A stretch of 64,000 nt of DNA from Pyxicephalus adspersus (GCF_032062135.1 NC_092864.1:16503762-16567761), one strand, 5' to 3'. Positions 12,212-24,720 are shown, counted from the stretch's first letter. Notes: a model not told the origin generated them from the letters alone. A program made the numbers and translations.

Positions 12212-12475
12212 GGGCAGCACGGTGGCTCAGTGGTTAGCACTCTGGCCTTTGCAGGTCCCAGGTTTGAATCTCGGCCAGGAAAATATCTGCATGGAGTTTG
12301 CAGGTTCCTCCGGGTTCTCCGGTTTCCTCCCACATTCCAAAAACATGCAGTTAGGTTAATTGGCTTCCCCCTATGACTGAGGTAGGGACATTAGATTGTG
12401 AGCCCTTTGAGCTAGTGACATGACTATGGATTTTGTACAGCGCTGGGTAATATGTCGGCACTAAATAATAATATA
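12212..12475 (+). mobile_element. tRNA-headed SINE (V-SINE-like)
   Basis: The head carries an A-box-like TGGCTCAGTGG (12223-12233) and a B-box-like GGTTTGAATCT (12261-12271). A central block follows (GCATGGAGTTTGCAGG, then TTTCCTCCCACATTCC) that resembles the conserved centre of DANA/V-SINE elements. The tail has an L2-like block (TTAGATTGTGAGCC), TACAGCGCTG and a TAA-rich end. This is the fullest SINE copy here. The promoter boxes are diverged and it is not a functional tRNA. Confidence 0.8.
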
Positions 12476-12478
12476 TGC

Positions 12479-12614
12479 TTCCATCATCAAGACTGATGTA
12501 GAGCTCAGAGGACTATGGGCTTTGTACAGTGCTGCGTAATATGTCGGCACCATATAACTACTGAAAAATAATACTAATAATTCCATCATCAAGACTGATG
12601 TACAGCTCGGAGGA
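12479..12614 (+). repeat. 34-bp direct repeat around a SINE tail
   Basis: TTCCATCATCAAGACTGATG opens two 34-bp copies (12479-12512 and 12581-12614), identical at 32 of 34 bases. Between them lies a second truncated SINE 3' tail (CTTTGTACAGTGCTGCG...ATAATA). This may be a long target duplication or a local tandem duplication. Confidence 0.75.
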
Positions 12615-13160
12615 TGTAACTAAATCACACAAGGGGACATAAGCATTTGGCACTCTTAGAATAAAATGACGGAGGGTTTAGCACTATAATAGAGCAAAGT
12701 TTTAAGACACAGGCTGATGGAGACATTACCGTCATCAGATCAGTCTGACAATTAACAGTTTCAGCAAAAATATCATTATCTAATGGTTTTCTTTAAATCT
12801 TGTGTGAAGCAATATTTTTTTTAAGCTCTTTCTAATAAAACATGAACTATTTGCATTGAAACTCACATGGGACGCAGCTTGCCTGCTGAAAGCCTCCACA
12901 TTTCACTCAGCATTCATTTTTTGTAGCAAGCTTGAGATAATACAAAGCATTATGTTCAGCGCTATGCCTCGTCTCTGCAATAGTTTCCACTTTTACTCCA
13001 TAAAGTGTGAGATGGAAATTGTACAGAATCCTATAACAAGTGGCTGCAACCTTTCCCACAGATCCTGCAAGCTAATTTATTTTTGCTATATTTGATATAA
13101 CTGGATGTTGTAAAGAGAAATTAATAAAGAGCTAAAAATACCATGTGTATTAAAACACAT
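12615..13160. other. No gene seen
   Basis: AT-rich sequence. The open frame near 12856-13095 has no splice context or recognisable protein features. Confidence 0.4.
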
Positions 13161-13357
13161 TGGGCTGGATTTATTAAAGCTCTCCAAGATAATCTGTCAT
13201 GGGAGAAGCTGGGTGATTCAGCAAACCTGCAATGGATTGCTTGAAAAAAATTGCTATTAATCCTGGACCAGATCCATTTAGGTTTGCTGGATTACCCAGC
13301 TTCTCCCATGATAGTCTATCTTCTCCAGTTTTGGAGAGCTTTATTGAATCAGACCCA
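13161..13357. mobile_element. Fold-back MITE, copy A
   Basis: An imperfect palindrome. TGGGCTGGATTTATTAAAGC at the left is matched in inverse by a right end reading GAGCTTTATTGAATCAGACC. The inner arms (CATGGGAGAAGCTGGGTGA / TTACCCAGCTTCTCCCATG) also pair. Three more copies lie at 15136, 15784 and 48170. No transposase; superfamily not determined. Confidence 0.8.
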
Positions 13358-15135
13358 TAATATGCAAAATCTAATATTATATTAAGAAGAAAGCAACAGA
13401 AAGCCACTTAATTAGAAAAGGCTGTCTCTAGCCAGAAGGCCCCTTTCTCTCTGTGTGGAAGCAGTGGGGTCTCTGCTGTGATCTAAAGCTCTGCAACTGG
13501 CACAAAGTAAGAATTTTGATGGTTTCAAAGTTTTGATTGATATGGGCATGTCGGACCTTTGCAAAGTGACCACTGCTTTAACATAGAGAACAAAGGGAGT
13601 GTTCTACTCTTTTTTGCACCTAGAATGTATTTAGATGTTATAAATCAGGATTTAAGTAATCTTTTAGATTGCAGCCTCCCTGCAATATTTCTTGTATAGA
13701 AACACTAGTTTATTGACTTGATTTGCTGCCCAGGTTTCTCCCTAATTTGCCATTTTTATGCAAATGTTTCATTTTATGGATTTGAGTTTTTATTGTCATT
13801 TTGCATCGCACAATTACCCTGACAGAGTTAACCAAGGAAGGAAATCTCTGCCCTGCTTTAAAGGGGTTAACGGTGCCAGACGTCTCTCACTCTTTCTTTT
13901 AAGAGCACATAGTTGAAAGTTTGCCCAGCTGAGATTAAAAAAATAACAGTCAAAATACTTCCAGTACAAAAACTAAACATAGTTATATATACAGAATATG
14001 ATGTGAGCATTGTGCCAGAACTTCATGTTAGACCCCAGAGCTGCTGGGAACAACTCCTGAAAGACAGATATACCCCAGACCCATCCATCACAGCGCCTCA
14101 AAGACGGATATACCCCAGATCTACCCCTAACAGCCCCACACAGACAGATACACACCAGAGCTGGAAGAACGTCATATATATAGGTATAATTTACAATGGG
14201 AGAAAGAGCAGGCTCAGTGGTTAAATGCGCTGGCACTGCACCAAGGACACACTGGAGACTCCAGCACCGTGCCTTGTGTCAGCCTCTGGTGACCTTGGAA
14301 GGCACTTTATTTACACGAACGCCTAACGCTAAAATTAGATTGTAAGCTGTTGTGCGGAGAGAGGGCACAAGGGCGGCTTTGTGAAAGGCTCATAGATTTT
14401 AGAAGACTGCAAATCTGGGATGGAAAAGTTTGAAAATGATGAGCTGAGTTTCAGACGTCAGAACTTAAAGTACACAGAAGATAATAGATTTATCTGTCAG
14501 TGCTGCTTTGTATTTAGACTCAAGTCTTTGTTTTGTTTAGGCTCTCTATGGTTTATTTCATACAGAAACAGATCATATGAAAATAATTCAATTTAGATGA
14601 CTGCAGTCTAATGGAAAAGCAGTGTATTGTTTAAAAAATGATTTCTTGGAATCGCTAACTGATGAATACTTTCACCTACTTACCTTGCAGTTGGGGAACA
14701 GCTAATATGCAAAGCAGAACTTGACAGACTCAGGAAATTTTAGACTTTGGTTTGGGAGTACCTGAAAGCTGACAGCCTGTAGAAGACAGCAGCCAGGAGG
14801 TGGATTTGCTAAGTGTTACCTGACAGCTGATTAGCTTTGGGTGATCAGACGCAGTTAGTGAGTGCTAGCTGCAAGGGGCATGCGTAATGGGAACGCTCAG
14901 TGCACACGTACATACCACCAGGTCACGAAGTGTTAGCTGTCTGCCAGTATACATAAAGCCAGAATGATTAAACAGAACAGGGAATGGTTATGGTGAACTC
15001 CAGAGGCCCCTGCAGTATTAGCTAAACTGTTGGTCCACGGGGTTCCTCCTGTTGGTGCATCCAATGCATTGCTGCTCCATTGGTTGCAAGTACTCTGATG
15101 CCATCATGTCCAATGCAGGACCAGCAGCCCTACAC
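13358..15135. other. No gene seen; contains one SINE-like element
   Basis: Holds the SINE-like element at 14208-14360 and a weak GACAGATATACCCCAGA repeat near 14060-14150. A minus-strand CAAG|GTAAGTAG near 14690 is a good donor, but the preceding open frame is only about 19 codons. It could be part of a non-coding exon, which cannot be tested here. Confidence 0.35.
14208..14360 (+). mobile_element. SINE-like element, second family
   Basis: GGCTCAGTGGTTAAATGCGC (from 14211) resembles a tRNA A-box region, GGTGACCTTGGAAGGC a diverged downstream half, and TTAGATTGTAAGCTG the L2-type tail seen in the other SINEs here. The central V-SINE-like block is absent. Confidence 0.45.
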
Positions 15136-15356
15136 TGGGCCTGATTTATTAAAGCTCTCCAAGGCTGGAGAGGAGACACTTTTCACAATGAAGCTGGGTG
15201 ATCCAGCAATCCTGGAATGGATCTTGTGCAGGATTGAAAACATTTGCTAACAAATAGGAAGTTACTTTTAAAGAATCTAGGTTTGCTGGTTAACTCACCT
15301 GCACTGAGGAAAGTGTATCCTCTCCAGCCTTGGAGAACGTTATTAAATCAGGCCCA
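15136..15356. mobile_element. Fold-back MITE, copy B
   Basis: The clearest ends of this family: TGGGCCTGATTTATTAAAGC at the left and its inverse ending AAATCAGGCCCA at the right. The inner arm AGCTGGGTGATCCAGC is shared with the other copies. Confidence 0.8.
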
Positions 15357-15783
15357 TTGTGAGAGTTCCAGAGCCCATCCAGGACACAGAACGCCAGAGG
15401 GAAGAGAGGAAGGATTAGGTGAAAATGCTTTTTAATGGCACCCTAGGCAAATATAAGCCTTGCAGTGCAGGGTCTCTGTGAGTGAAGTTGAAATGCCCCT
15501 GGGGGTTCAGTTTTAAGGGTAAATTTCCCTTCTCTTCTTGCCCCAAAGATACATTTTTGCAGAATTAGAGAACTGCTAAGAGATAATTGTTCAAATAGGT
15601 TTCTAATTTTTTTTGCTACCCCTGTCCTTACTAAGAAGACTAGTCACCAAAAGAGAGATTCTAAATGCACCGGTATGAATGGCATTGTACCATGAAGAGG
15701 AGAGCTGGAGAGGACAATGGCATTCATTACTGTGGCATATCATTTTCGTACAACATATATTTTCTAATTAGTAAAAAGCTGGC
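15357..15783. other. No gene seen
   Basis: Part of this (about 15500-15620) resembles an old dispersed repeat also glimpsed near 2106, 21350, 27290 and 63180 (TTCC(T)GTCC...ACAACAGG type). No exon recognised. Confidence 0.35.
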
Positions 15784-15990
15784 TTTGATAATTTATCATA
15801 TATACAGCTCCCCAAGACTAGAGAAGATAGACTATCATTGGAGAACCTGGGGGATCCAGCAAACCTGGACCTATTGGTTGACAAACGTTTTCAGTACTGG
15901 ACCAGATCCATTGCAGGTTTGCTGGATCTCCCAGGTTCTCCCATAATAGTATCTATTCTCCAGTCTTGAACTTTGATAAATCAGGCTCAC
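15784..15990. mobile_element. Fold-back MITE, copy C
   Basis: A diverged copy. Inner arms GAGAACCTGGGGGATCCAGC and the inverse GCTGGATCTCCCAGGTTCTC are well kept; the outer ends (GATAATTTATC / GATAAATCAGGCTCA) are decayed. Confidence 0.75.
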
Positions 15991-18900
15991 AGTAATATCT
16001 CAAAAACAGCATCAAATGTAGCTAAAAGCTTCTTTGTTCCCTGATAACCCAAAAAGACGCTTTGTTCTGCCAAGACTTGCAATGTCCTTCACTGTTTGTG
16101 CTGTAGCACCAGTGGGCATAGCATGTGTTAGCATACCTGATATTCACATACTTGTACCGGGGCCACTGACTTACCAAGTACTGGCATGAGGACAACAATT
16201 ACAGCCCTGGAGCCTTCATGTTAAAAATTCACCAATAGCTGCCTGACATATTTCTATCCTGGCGGATACTCTTTAAAACATACCTAAATGTTATAAACAA
16301 GACTTTGCCAGCAGGTGGAATTTTTTGGCAGAAAAGACTTTATAAATCTCTTCTGCCAGTAAACTCTTGCTTGTGTTCCAGCTTCTGACCAATGGCTGTG
16401 GTGCATGTGTGCAGTCCCGACCCATTCCCATGCACTGAGATAATGTATCTGCGAAGGAGTAACATCGTCAGTGGATGCCCAATGGCCAAACAAGAAGACG
16501 CCAGGCATGCCAATAAATGGCATTAGTGGTGACGGTGTGGTGGTTGGAAACTTGGACCTCGGAGTAGAACACACCCAGAGGTAAGTGTGAAATAACGTAC
16601 AGCAAAAATCTGTGCTTGGAGAACCAACAGCATACATTTGGCTCCTTTTTTCTGGACTGGCCTGAAAGAGAAAAACTGAACAGCCAACCTTGCTCGAAGA
16701 AGTCCCAAGAGAACAACCAGTTGTGATCTCTCTTTACGCGTTTCGCAGCAGAACATTCCTTTATCCTGAAGCACTCATGCGAAACGTGTTGAGAAAGAGC
16801 AATACTGATGAAGAGCAATACTTGTTGCTGCTTTGTATACAATTAACATGGATGTGCAGGGTTGGCTGTTGGTTTTCAAACTTTCTTTTTTATGCCAATA
16901 TTTTGTGCATAGGTGTACTTTATAGCAAACGCTGCCCGGTTCCACTTTAAGATGTACAGTAATATATATTGTCAAATGGACAAATCTTGGTTCTTCTAAA
17001 GTGAAAGAAGAGCTGCAGAGAGAGAAGAGGGAGAATTGCTGGTGCAGTTCTTAACCTGTCTTTTTTCCAAGCTCAGAATAGCCTCCATTCAGTGCGAGCC
17101 AAAGCCACAGAAGCCTCTTCCCTCAAAGCCACATACTTCCAATCCGGCAGAGAGCTGTCTGTGTTTCCACACTAGTAACATATCCTCTACATGCAAGGAA
17201 CTGACCACACCAATGGGAAATCACTCGATGATTCCCAGCAGCATTTTACCTATAACAATATTCATTTGTGTTATTTACCGAGAAAAATGTATTTGACTTT
17301 CAGGCAAACAACTTATATTTCTATCCATTTCTGAAATATGCACAGCCCTGATAGAAAGTAAAAACAGAAAAATAAAGGTAAGAATTACCTTTCTTTTGTG
17401 TTACTAAATTCAAGGCCCCCCTGCTGAACCTAATGGTTCTTCCCGCAGACCCATAAATCACTATAGGACATTGTAGGGACAAAGGAGTCAGTGGGAGATA
17501 CCACTGAGTGCAGCAGGGGTCAGGGGGTTGACACTTCAAAAGTGATTTTTTTAAGGGGCAATTTTGGAATTTAGTGACACAGACTGGTGAAAATTATTTA
17601 CAGCAAACAATCTTTACACTTAGATTTTTGAAACAGATTGGCTTTAGGCAACATGGCTTCTTCTCTGATTGGACAGAGAAGCAAAAGTCGGATTAAGTCA
17701 TTTTGCTCCTGTCACTGTGTTTTGCAGATATGAATAGACTGGTCCCAAGTACTGCCTTTGTCAATCTTATTCCTACTGTCAGGGAATGACAATTGGCCCA
17801 TACCAAGTCAAGCTCAGGCATTTGTACTGGCTGTATTTAAAATACAGTCATATTTGAACTACATGCAAAGAGTCACAAAGAAAGTTTTACCTATCAAAGA
17901 TTTGTATGAGATTTGGCATAGCTCAGTCTGTTATAGCAAGAGACCTAATTTCACTCTGTTGCAGTTAGGTACTACTTACAGGTCTTGTCCCTCCCCCAGC
18001 CTGTGATTGGCTAATGAAAGGACAGGCAGCAGACTAATGGGCTCATCCCTCTGTCACTTTGCCAGTTTGTCCCTTGATCTCATATAAGCAGTGCCGTCTT
18101 ACTCCTTCGTGTTAGTTCTTCTTCTCCCACTCTATGGAATGTTGTACACTTTCTGCGATACTGAGTCTAATCCCAGCATCAATAAATACATTTAATGATA
18201 GACAATTACATTCATTTGTGTTTTTATATCTGCCTGGGGTTCCACTAAATGACAGCTTTTAGGATTTGTAATTAAATAATGAATTATATAATCTCTATAG
18301 TCAGCTCGGGTTTAAAAAAAAATCCCATTAACTATCCATTGTGGACTTAATAGACCCTTATTATGGAGGTCCCACCAAGTCAGGTATGGAGCACTCAGTG
18401 GGTGTTCCACCCTCCATTCCCGCAATGTCGGCACTCCAACAATATAATGGCATGAATGGGGCTGCACCTGCTGGGGGCCACAGAGGTCAGAAGACCAGCT
18501 TGCCTCCTCTCTTACCATCAATAAAATCCTCTACAGAGATCCATTGTGCTCCATAGTATATATACTTTCCCCTCTCCTTCTTCTCCCTCCTCTTTGTGGT
18601 GTAAAATACAGGGATCAGCCTTGCACGGGAGCTCACACACAGACCCTTCCGTCCTCAGTTTATAGGGGTACAATTGGTAATTATAAGCCTTCTGCATCTG
18701 TAATTAGAAGGAGGGGCAGGAGATGAGAGCTTAGTTTGAAGCAGCTTTTTATTTAAGAATAGGAATTCTGGATTGGCATGAGAAGGGCAGATGAGACGTT
18801 CCATAAAATACTGGTGTTGGGGTGATGGTAGTAACGGCAGGTGGTAAAACCACCCACAGCACAGGATCCAGTCCTTATAGGCCGGGGGTTTACTGTGTAG

Positions 18901-19403
18901 CAAGTTTTTGGGTTGTATGTGTAGGGAATAGGCAGTGTGTATCTGACATATATAATGCTATCTCTATATAAAGCATATAAAAAAACATTAAAAGCATCTT
19001 TCCAGCAGTACTCTTTACTGCCACTAGATGTCCTCAGTCTTATGGCCAGCAGTATTAAACCCACTTCCACTGAGCTCAGGTCATTCTGTACCCCAGCAGC
19101 CTGTGATTGGACAGTAATTTGCTCATCTCTTTATCATTGGACTTTTTCCTATTATCAGGCTTCCCGTGAGAACATAAACTAAATGGCTTTAACAGCACAC
19201 TCCAACCCTGTTTTATGGGGACTGGAAAAAGCTGATTCTAGCTCAAATTAATGTTCTTACAACGATTGCACGAAAAAAATAAATATATTTAATGATCTAG
19301 TAATGAATACAGAGCTGCACTGATTTGTGCACACAGAGTGGGTCCCTTATTGGTGGCATAGGTGTCGAGTGCAGGTACACACCCAGGTAGTCACATGCTA
19401 GCA
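15991..19403. other. No recognised gene; old repeats
   Basis: Several 60-125-codon open frames at 16.3-16.9 kb overlap one another on both strands and show no domain or splice logic. An inverted ACGCGTTTCGCA/TGCGAAACGTGT pair lies at 16735-16791. 17930-18250 and 19000-19190 look like an old dispersed repeat (CAGCCTGTGATTGG, then GCTCATC). Confidence 0.35.
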
Positions 19404-19647
19404 CAGCGTTTCTCATCCAGGGTTCCTCCAGACTTTTCTAGGGGTTCTTCGAGCAATGAGAAGTAAGTGACCCCAATGATCTTTTTGGCTTTCTGTAATT
19501 GTGATATTCTTCCCACTGGCCAGCAATGTAAGAGGAATTCTTCCCACTGACCGCCATGCTAATGAGCTGTGGATTTAACAAGGGTTGCCTGATGACCTGA
19601 AAGTTATTTAAAGGGTTACCCCATGATAAAAAGTTGAGAAAGACTGC
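19404..19647 (+). mobile_element. hAT-like non-autonomous element
   Basis: Starts CAGCGTTTCTCATCCAGGG, continues with GTTCCTCCAGAC and an internal ATCTTTTTGGCT block, and ends GTTGAGAAAGACTGC. Same family and orientation as 5313. Confidence 0.65.
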
Positions 19648-20431
19648 ACTAGGCAATAAGAAATAGGTATTTGGGGCACTTATCTGGGAGCCACTCCCTT
19701 CCACCCACAGGTAAGTAGACATTATGGGGGACAGGCAGACCCCAAATTAGCTTCTAATTTGGATTTTATGTTTATAGGATATTGTTGTGTATTTTTAGCC
19801 GACTCGTGGCTAAAAGAAATCACAGTCAGGCTCTGTTCAGGAATAGTCTGGTGTCAATTATCTTCCTTACCATTGGGCTGCTTTACAAAACACGAGTCAA
19901 CCAAAATCTTTTGTGTTGGTCAAAAAAAAAAAAAGCAGAAAAAGCTTTGCAGCTCATTCGCTTGAATTCTTTCTGATACAGACCACCATGAAAAAAAAAA
20001 AAAGTAAGTAAGTGCGCAGACCCAGTAAACTTGGGTTTCATTGCTGCAGTAAAGCTCTGGAAATCCCAGCTTCTCTGTGTTTGATACAAAGCCTGTAGAG
20101 TAAAGCCGCAGTTCCCATTGTGGCTTGTGCTGCATTGGCTGATTCCAGCTGTGGAACCAGAAATGGAACTATTGCTTGGATGTGCAGCAACTTCACCTTG
20201 TGTGGTCATGGGTTAGTCTGCCCTAGTGACATTTGTGTTCGGCACCGCCGGCATCTGAGAACAACTAAATGACACTGGCGGTGAGGCAAACCTGGAACAG
20301 CAATAACTAGAAGGATTACATAAAGCTGAAATCCATCCTTTCCTCCCATCTTCCACAGTTGTACATGATTACAGTGCACAGAGTTTACTGCTACAGCTGC
20401 TTGTAGTCTCCGCTAGGGATATATATATATA
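19648..20431. other. No gene seen
   Basis: Contains A-runs at about 19921 and 19987. The overlapping frames at 19.76-20.2 kb are translations of these runs and nearby sequence. Confidence 0.4.
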
Positions 20432-20596
20432 CAGTGCTCAACCCAGAAATTAATTGAGGCTGGGTGGGAAGAAATTTTAGGTGGGTGGCAGCCCCTGTAT
20501 TGTGACCCAACTCATCAGAAATTACCCAAAAACAGTCGGGTGGTTACTGTAAAGTGCCGGATGTGCGCCCGGTTAAAAGGGGCTGGGGAGAACACC

Positions 20597-20597
<1 letters not shown>
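20432..20597 (+). mobile_element. Short hAT-like element inside a (TA)n tract
   Basis: Begins CAGTGCTCAACCCAG and ends GGGGAGAACACCG, so the first and last bases are inverted (CAG/CGGTG(C/T)TC). On both sides the flank is ATATATATA. This fits insertion into a TA tract, or a TA target duplication later expanded. No coding capacity. Confidence 0.6.
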
Positions 20598-20646
<49 letters not shown>

Positions 20647-20654
20647 TGATAGAT

Positions 20655-20691
<37 letters not shown>

Positions 20692-20692
20692 C
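20598..20692. repeat. (TA)n followed by (GATA)n
   Basis: A run of about 43 bases of TA leads into TAGATTAGATAGATAGATAG-type tetranucleotides to 20691. Likely highly polymorphic. Confidence 0.95.
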
Positions 20693-21136
20693 CAACATAC
20701 AGACGACTCCTAGATGCGAACGGCGCTACCCTGCTCCCTCCAGTGCACGATGGAGGCTTAAAGGGGGAGGTTTGCATGACTTGCAGAAGAAATCTTTTGC
20801 TAAACACAGCTGGGACTGAGCTCTTCTGTAACATCTTGTAACTCTTTAATGAGCGAGACAAACTCTGCAATTATTTCTTTTTGCATATCAAAGCACAGCT
20901 TGCTCCAGAAGTAAATGAATGTCTAGGCTCCATAAAGTTTTTTTTTGCTTTGTTTGTGATTAGTGCACAGTGAGGATTTTATACAGTAACTGACACCACG
21001 CTGTCTTATATGTTAAGACAAACATCTGTCCTAATTGCATTTATTAAAATAACGTACCTGTTCCCACTTACATACAAATTCAACTTAAGAACAAACCTAC
21101 AGTCCCTATCTCCTATGTAACCCGGGGACTACCTGT
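20693..21136 (-). mobile_element. Dispersed repeat ending in GGGGACTACCTGTA
   Basis: The stretch runs from CAACATACAGACGACTCC to CCCGGGGACTACCTGTA and is bounded on both sides by microsatellites. I recall a similar sequence as a common dispersed frog repeat with ends like TACAGGTAGTCCCCGGG, which would make this a minus-strand copy. The name and class are not established here. Confidence 0.4.
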
Positions 21137-23920
21137 ATATATATATATATATATCTCTATCAGGGTGACAACACCAATTAGCCTGTGGTACAGACAGACA
21201 GAGCGTTTTCACATAATTGGAAAATAAACTATTTACCAATACTGAAAATGACTTTCAAATGAGTTAAGCTTGGATGTAAAAAAGCATAAAAATGTTATGA
21301 GAAGGGACAACAAATGACCCTAGAATATGTGTTGCACCCCTTTTTTGGGTATTTTCTACCTGTGTCTTTACTTCCTGTCCTATAGACACAACAACAAGAA
21401 AGATGAAATTCCTACAACTTGGAGAACAATTCCTCTGTAGGTAGTTGAAAAGGTTCCCTCACTCCATTCCTGATATTGTAACATTTTGGAATTCCCATAA
21501 TTTATTTTAGTGAAGTCTCCACTATTTAAAAATAATAACCAAGCACTAATGGTGAAAGCGGTTGGTGAAGAATTGAAGCAATACTGGTGCTAAAAACCTG
21601 ATCCTCACTAGATGGCACTCATCTTCTAGGCTGAATGACAGCCAGCATCATTCAAGTGCTACCTGTGAGCCCAGGGCATCACAAATATGGAGGATATCAC
21701 CATCACCATGCCATCCTGGCTGGTATTTCTGCTCCAAACTGTGCATACACATTAGTGCTGCCGTAAGGTTGCCCACCACCAAATGGCAGACATAGCCAAC
21801 AACGGCCCTTTTCAGAACTGGTTTAGGGCTCCCCTGTCAAACTGACTTGGGGTTCCCCAAGTTCCCATGAGGGTTCCTGTTAGCTGAGGAGTGTCTGGGG
21901 CCCTTGTGCAGTGGAACACTTTGCACCATCTATGTCCACCCTTGACACCACCAAACAAACAAGGATCCATGACGGCACCAGGCCAGCCAGAAGAATGCTG
22001 GATTTTTGATTTTCCTTAACATGGAGATGCTGAAAGGGCCGAAGGAAAGTCTTTATATAAACCAGAGATGGGACTGTATGCTGGAAAAAGTCGGCAAAGA
22101 CAGCGACTGGTCAGGCAGGGGCTTATTGTGTCTTGAGAATGGAAAAGCAAGTAGAACACAGAACAGCTCTTTAATAATTTTCCCATAATATACATAATTA
22201 CCAAATTTCAATAAAGTTTCCAGGGACACATCGCGCTTGGCAGGTGCTCCTTCGCACGTCATACGTGGTACTATAGTATTTGTTTTGGCACGCTTTTCCC
22301 TTTAATAAACTCCAAGTTGTCTAGCACAAAGGATGAGAATCAAGCAAGCATTGAATGGAAACAGCTACTGTGCGTGTCATCATTTCCAGACAAAAATTGT
22401 AAACCTGGAATTGTCTTTGTTAATTAGGGAAACTTGGCAGTTGGGTGTATTTTCCTCCTCAACTCTTTGCACCAAGTGCTCCCTAGTGAAACTTTACCCA
22501 GCATTCCCTATGGGACTCTCCGGTGATATTCCCATTGGAAATTGCAGGGATGAATTGGTGTAGTGTTTTCTGCATGAACATCAGATACCTCCAAGCATAA
22601 AAGGCATTGTTAGGTAACGCTAATTGCAGATTTTTTTTGCAGCAAATTGCTATGGTTAACCTATGTCAATCAATTCGCCAAATTCCTGGTTATCATAGAT
22701 ACAAATTGGCATGCTTAAAATCTTTTTTTGTACAGGCGTTTGCCGGAGTTGTGGTGTGGTTTCTCAGCGCATCTCAAGTTGATCTGCTGGTCAAATGCTT
22801 CTAAAGACTTGAATGAGACTACTTTAAATACCTTTAGATTTGGATTTGTGCAAAGAATGCAAGACAAATGCTAAAAGAACACAACTGTAGCCAGGTGCTG
22901 GTAAATGTGCGCTAATATGCAGTGCATACTAAAATGCGCCCCCATTCAATGAAACGGGAGCCATTGGGAATTATTTTTGGACATGGTTGTGTTTGCATTG
23001 CGGCGAGGTGCAGAGTGGCTCTCAGATATAATATCTTGGTTGTGGGCGCATGGTTGTGGTTCGAGAACCTCACCTACAAAAGCAAGAGCAAAGCAACCAA
23101 ATTCAATGAACTGCCATGTGCTTGCCATTCCTAGCAGTTTACTATGCACTTGGGAACTGCATGGTTTTAGTAGTTAAAAAATGAGCATCCATGAGCATTT
23201 TACAGTTAGCAACCTCCTTTCTGAACTAATCCCATAGTTGCCCATTTTTTAATCTCCCAAGCGTCAGTAAAATTGTCAAAATTTTTCCAAACCTGACTGG
23301 GTATTCCTAAAGAACATTACGTTTGAGCAGAGTAAATAGCACTCAGTAAATCACCATCTCGGTGTTACAGAGAGCTGGAATTATTACTGCCGAGGCACAG
23401 CAAAGCTTTGAGCGCGTCTGTTATAGATGGAATGATGTCAGATGTTTTGTATGTTCCTCCAGTAAGTGGATAATAAGATCTCCAGCCTTCCAGGCTTATG
23501 GAATCTAAAGTAATTTGTTTACAGGTAGATTTTCATCAGCGCTGGCTAACTGCTTCAAGGAGAAGTGTAAACCATGTTGGGGAAAAGTGACGGTAATTGT
23601 AAAATTAGTTTGCGACTTCGGACGATATTAAGATGAAAGAGAATTCCAGTAGAGGAAAATTGGCTAAATACGGTGTAACAAAGTATCTGTTTACTCTGTC
23701 CTGTCATAATAACTGTGTCACCAAAATAAATATTATGGAAGATTGTTTTTTTTTTCTTTTTTTAATGAAAAGCAGCTGCCAAGAAACAATCCTCTTCTCC
23801 TAAATACCCAAATATTGTATCAATGTCTGAAAAATAATGATAACCGGGGCGACTGATGGCGGAAGATGGTTGTAATATGAAGGTTTTGTATCTGCAGAAC
23901 CAGCTAGTGCTCATATATAC
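21137..23920. other. No recognised gene
   Basis: Starts with a short (TA)n tract (21137-21156). A CTCF-like TCACTAGATGGC lies at 21605-21616. Open frames at 22.0-23.2 kb overlap on both strands and have no domain features. 23200-23700 looks single-copy. Confidence 0.35.
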
Positions 23921-23996
23921 AAGTATTATTAATATTATAAATAAACAGGATTTATATAGCGCCAACATACTATGCAGCGCTGTACATTAAATAGGG
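23921..23996 (-). mobile_element. SINE 3' tail fragment
   Basis: On the minus strand it reads CCTATTTAATGTACAGCGCT, then the GTTGGCGCTATATAAATCC block, then TTTATAATATTAATAAT. Same tail as copies at 46519, 58081 and 63395. Confidence 0.75.
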
Positions 23997-24260
23997 GAAA
24001 ATAAAATACAATAATAAATTAGGGATCATTTACTATAAAGTATGAGCTGTTCACTTAGCAAAGCGAATTACCTTCTTGCATGAGAATTTTTACTTAGTGA
24101 ACGAGATAAAGCATTGCTGACTCCAAACATCCAATCACATGCAAACAATAATCCTATTTTATAAAGTTCCTTGCGTGTGATTGAATATTCTTTGCAAGTT
24201 TTAATACATTCGCTAAGCAAAGGGAAAATTCTCATGGAAGGGTAATATTTGCTTTGCTAA

Positions 24261-24422
24261 AGCTACGTACACACTTCCAATTATTATCGTTTGTAAACGA
24301 ACGACGAATGATCCTGCACGATATCTGCGAACGATTGTATAGCACCGATCCTGTACATACAGATAACGACACGATCGTTCAAAGATATTATACACACGTA
24401 TATATACACACAGTATATATGA

Positions 24423-24453
<31 letters not shown>

Positions 24454-24720
24454 CACTCACATACACAATACAGCCTGTATCGATCAAATGTTCGTTCATC
24501 GCGCATGCTCAGAACATGCACGATCACTGAACGACCGTACACACGATAGATGGTCAACGATCGTCGTCCAATCCGATCCGCTGGTCCGGTCATTCATTTC
24601 CAACGACTATCCTCGTTCGTCGGCGTCGTTGGTTACTTTTTTTACAAGCGATTTTTGGCCAATCGGTCGTTCGTTCGTCGTTCATTTCCAACGATAAAAA
24701 TTGGACGTGTGTACGCAGCT
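24261..24720. mobile_element. Harbinger-type MITE with internal microsatellite
   Basis: The ends are inverted: AGCTACGTACACACTTCC at the left and, read inward, AGCTGCGTACACACGTCC at the right, both followed by a (T)ATCGTT block. Both flanks are TAA (24258-24260, 24721-24723), matching the 3-bp TWA duplication of PIF/Harbinger elements. About 150 extra bases with (TA)n (24423-24447) sit in the middle compared with the 38813 copy. The open frames on both strands are artefacts of the palindromic CGAACGA repeats. Confidence 0.85.

Noticed and set aside
12212..12290. tRNA gene in the SINE head
   Set aside because: A- and B-boxes are diverged and no cloverleaf is possible; it is the start of a retroposon.
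16284..16842. Overlapping 117-, 124- and 83-codon frames on the minus strand
   Set aside because: Three frames over the same bases, none with domains or splice context.
24213..24697. 126- and 147-codon frames on opposite strands
   Set aside because: Translations of the Harbinger MITE palindromes and the TA microsatellite.
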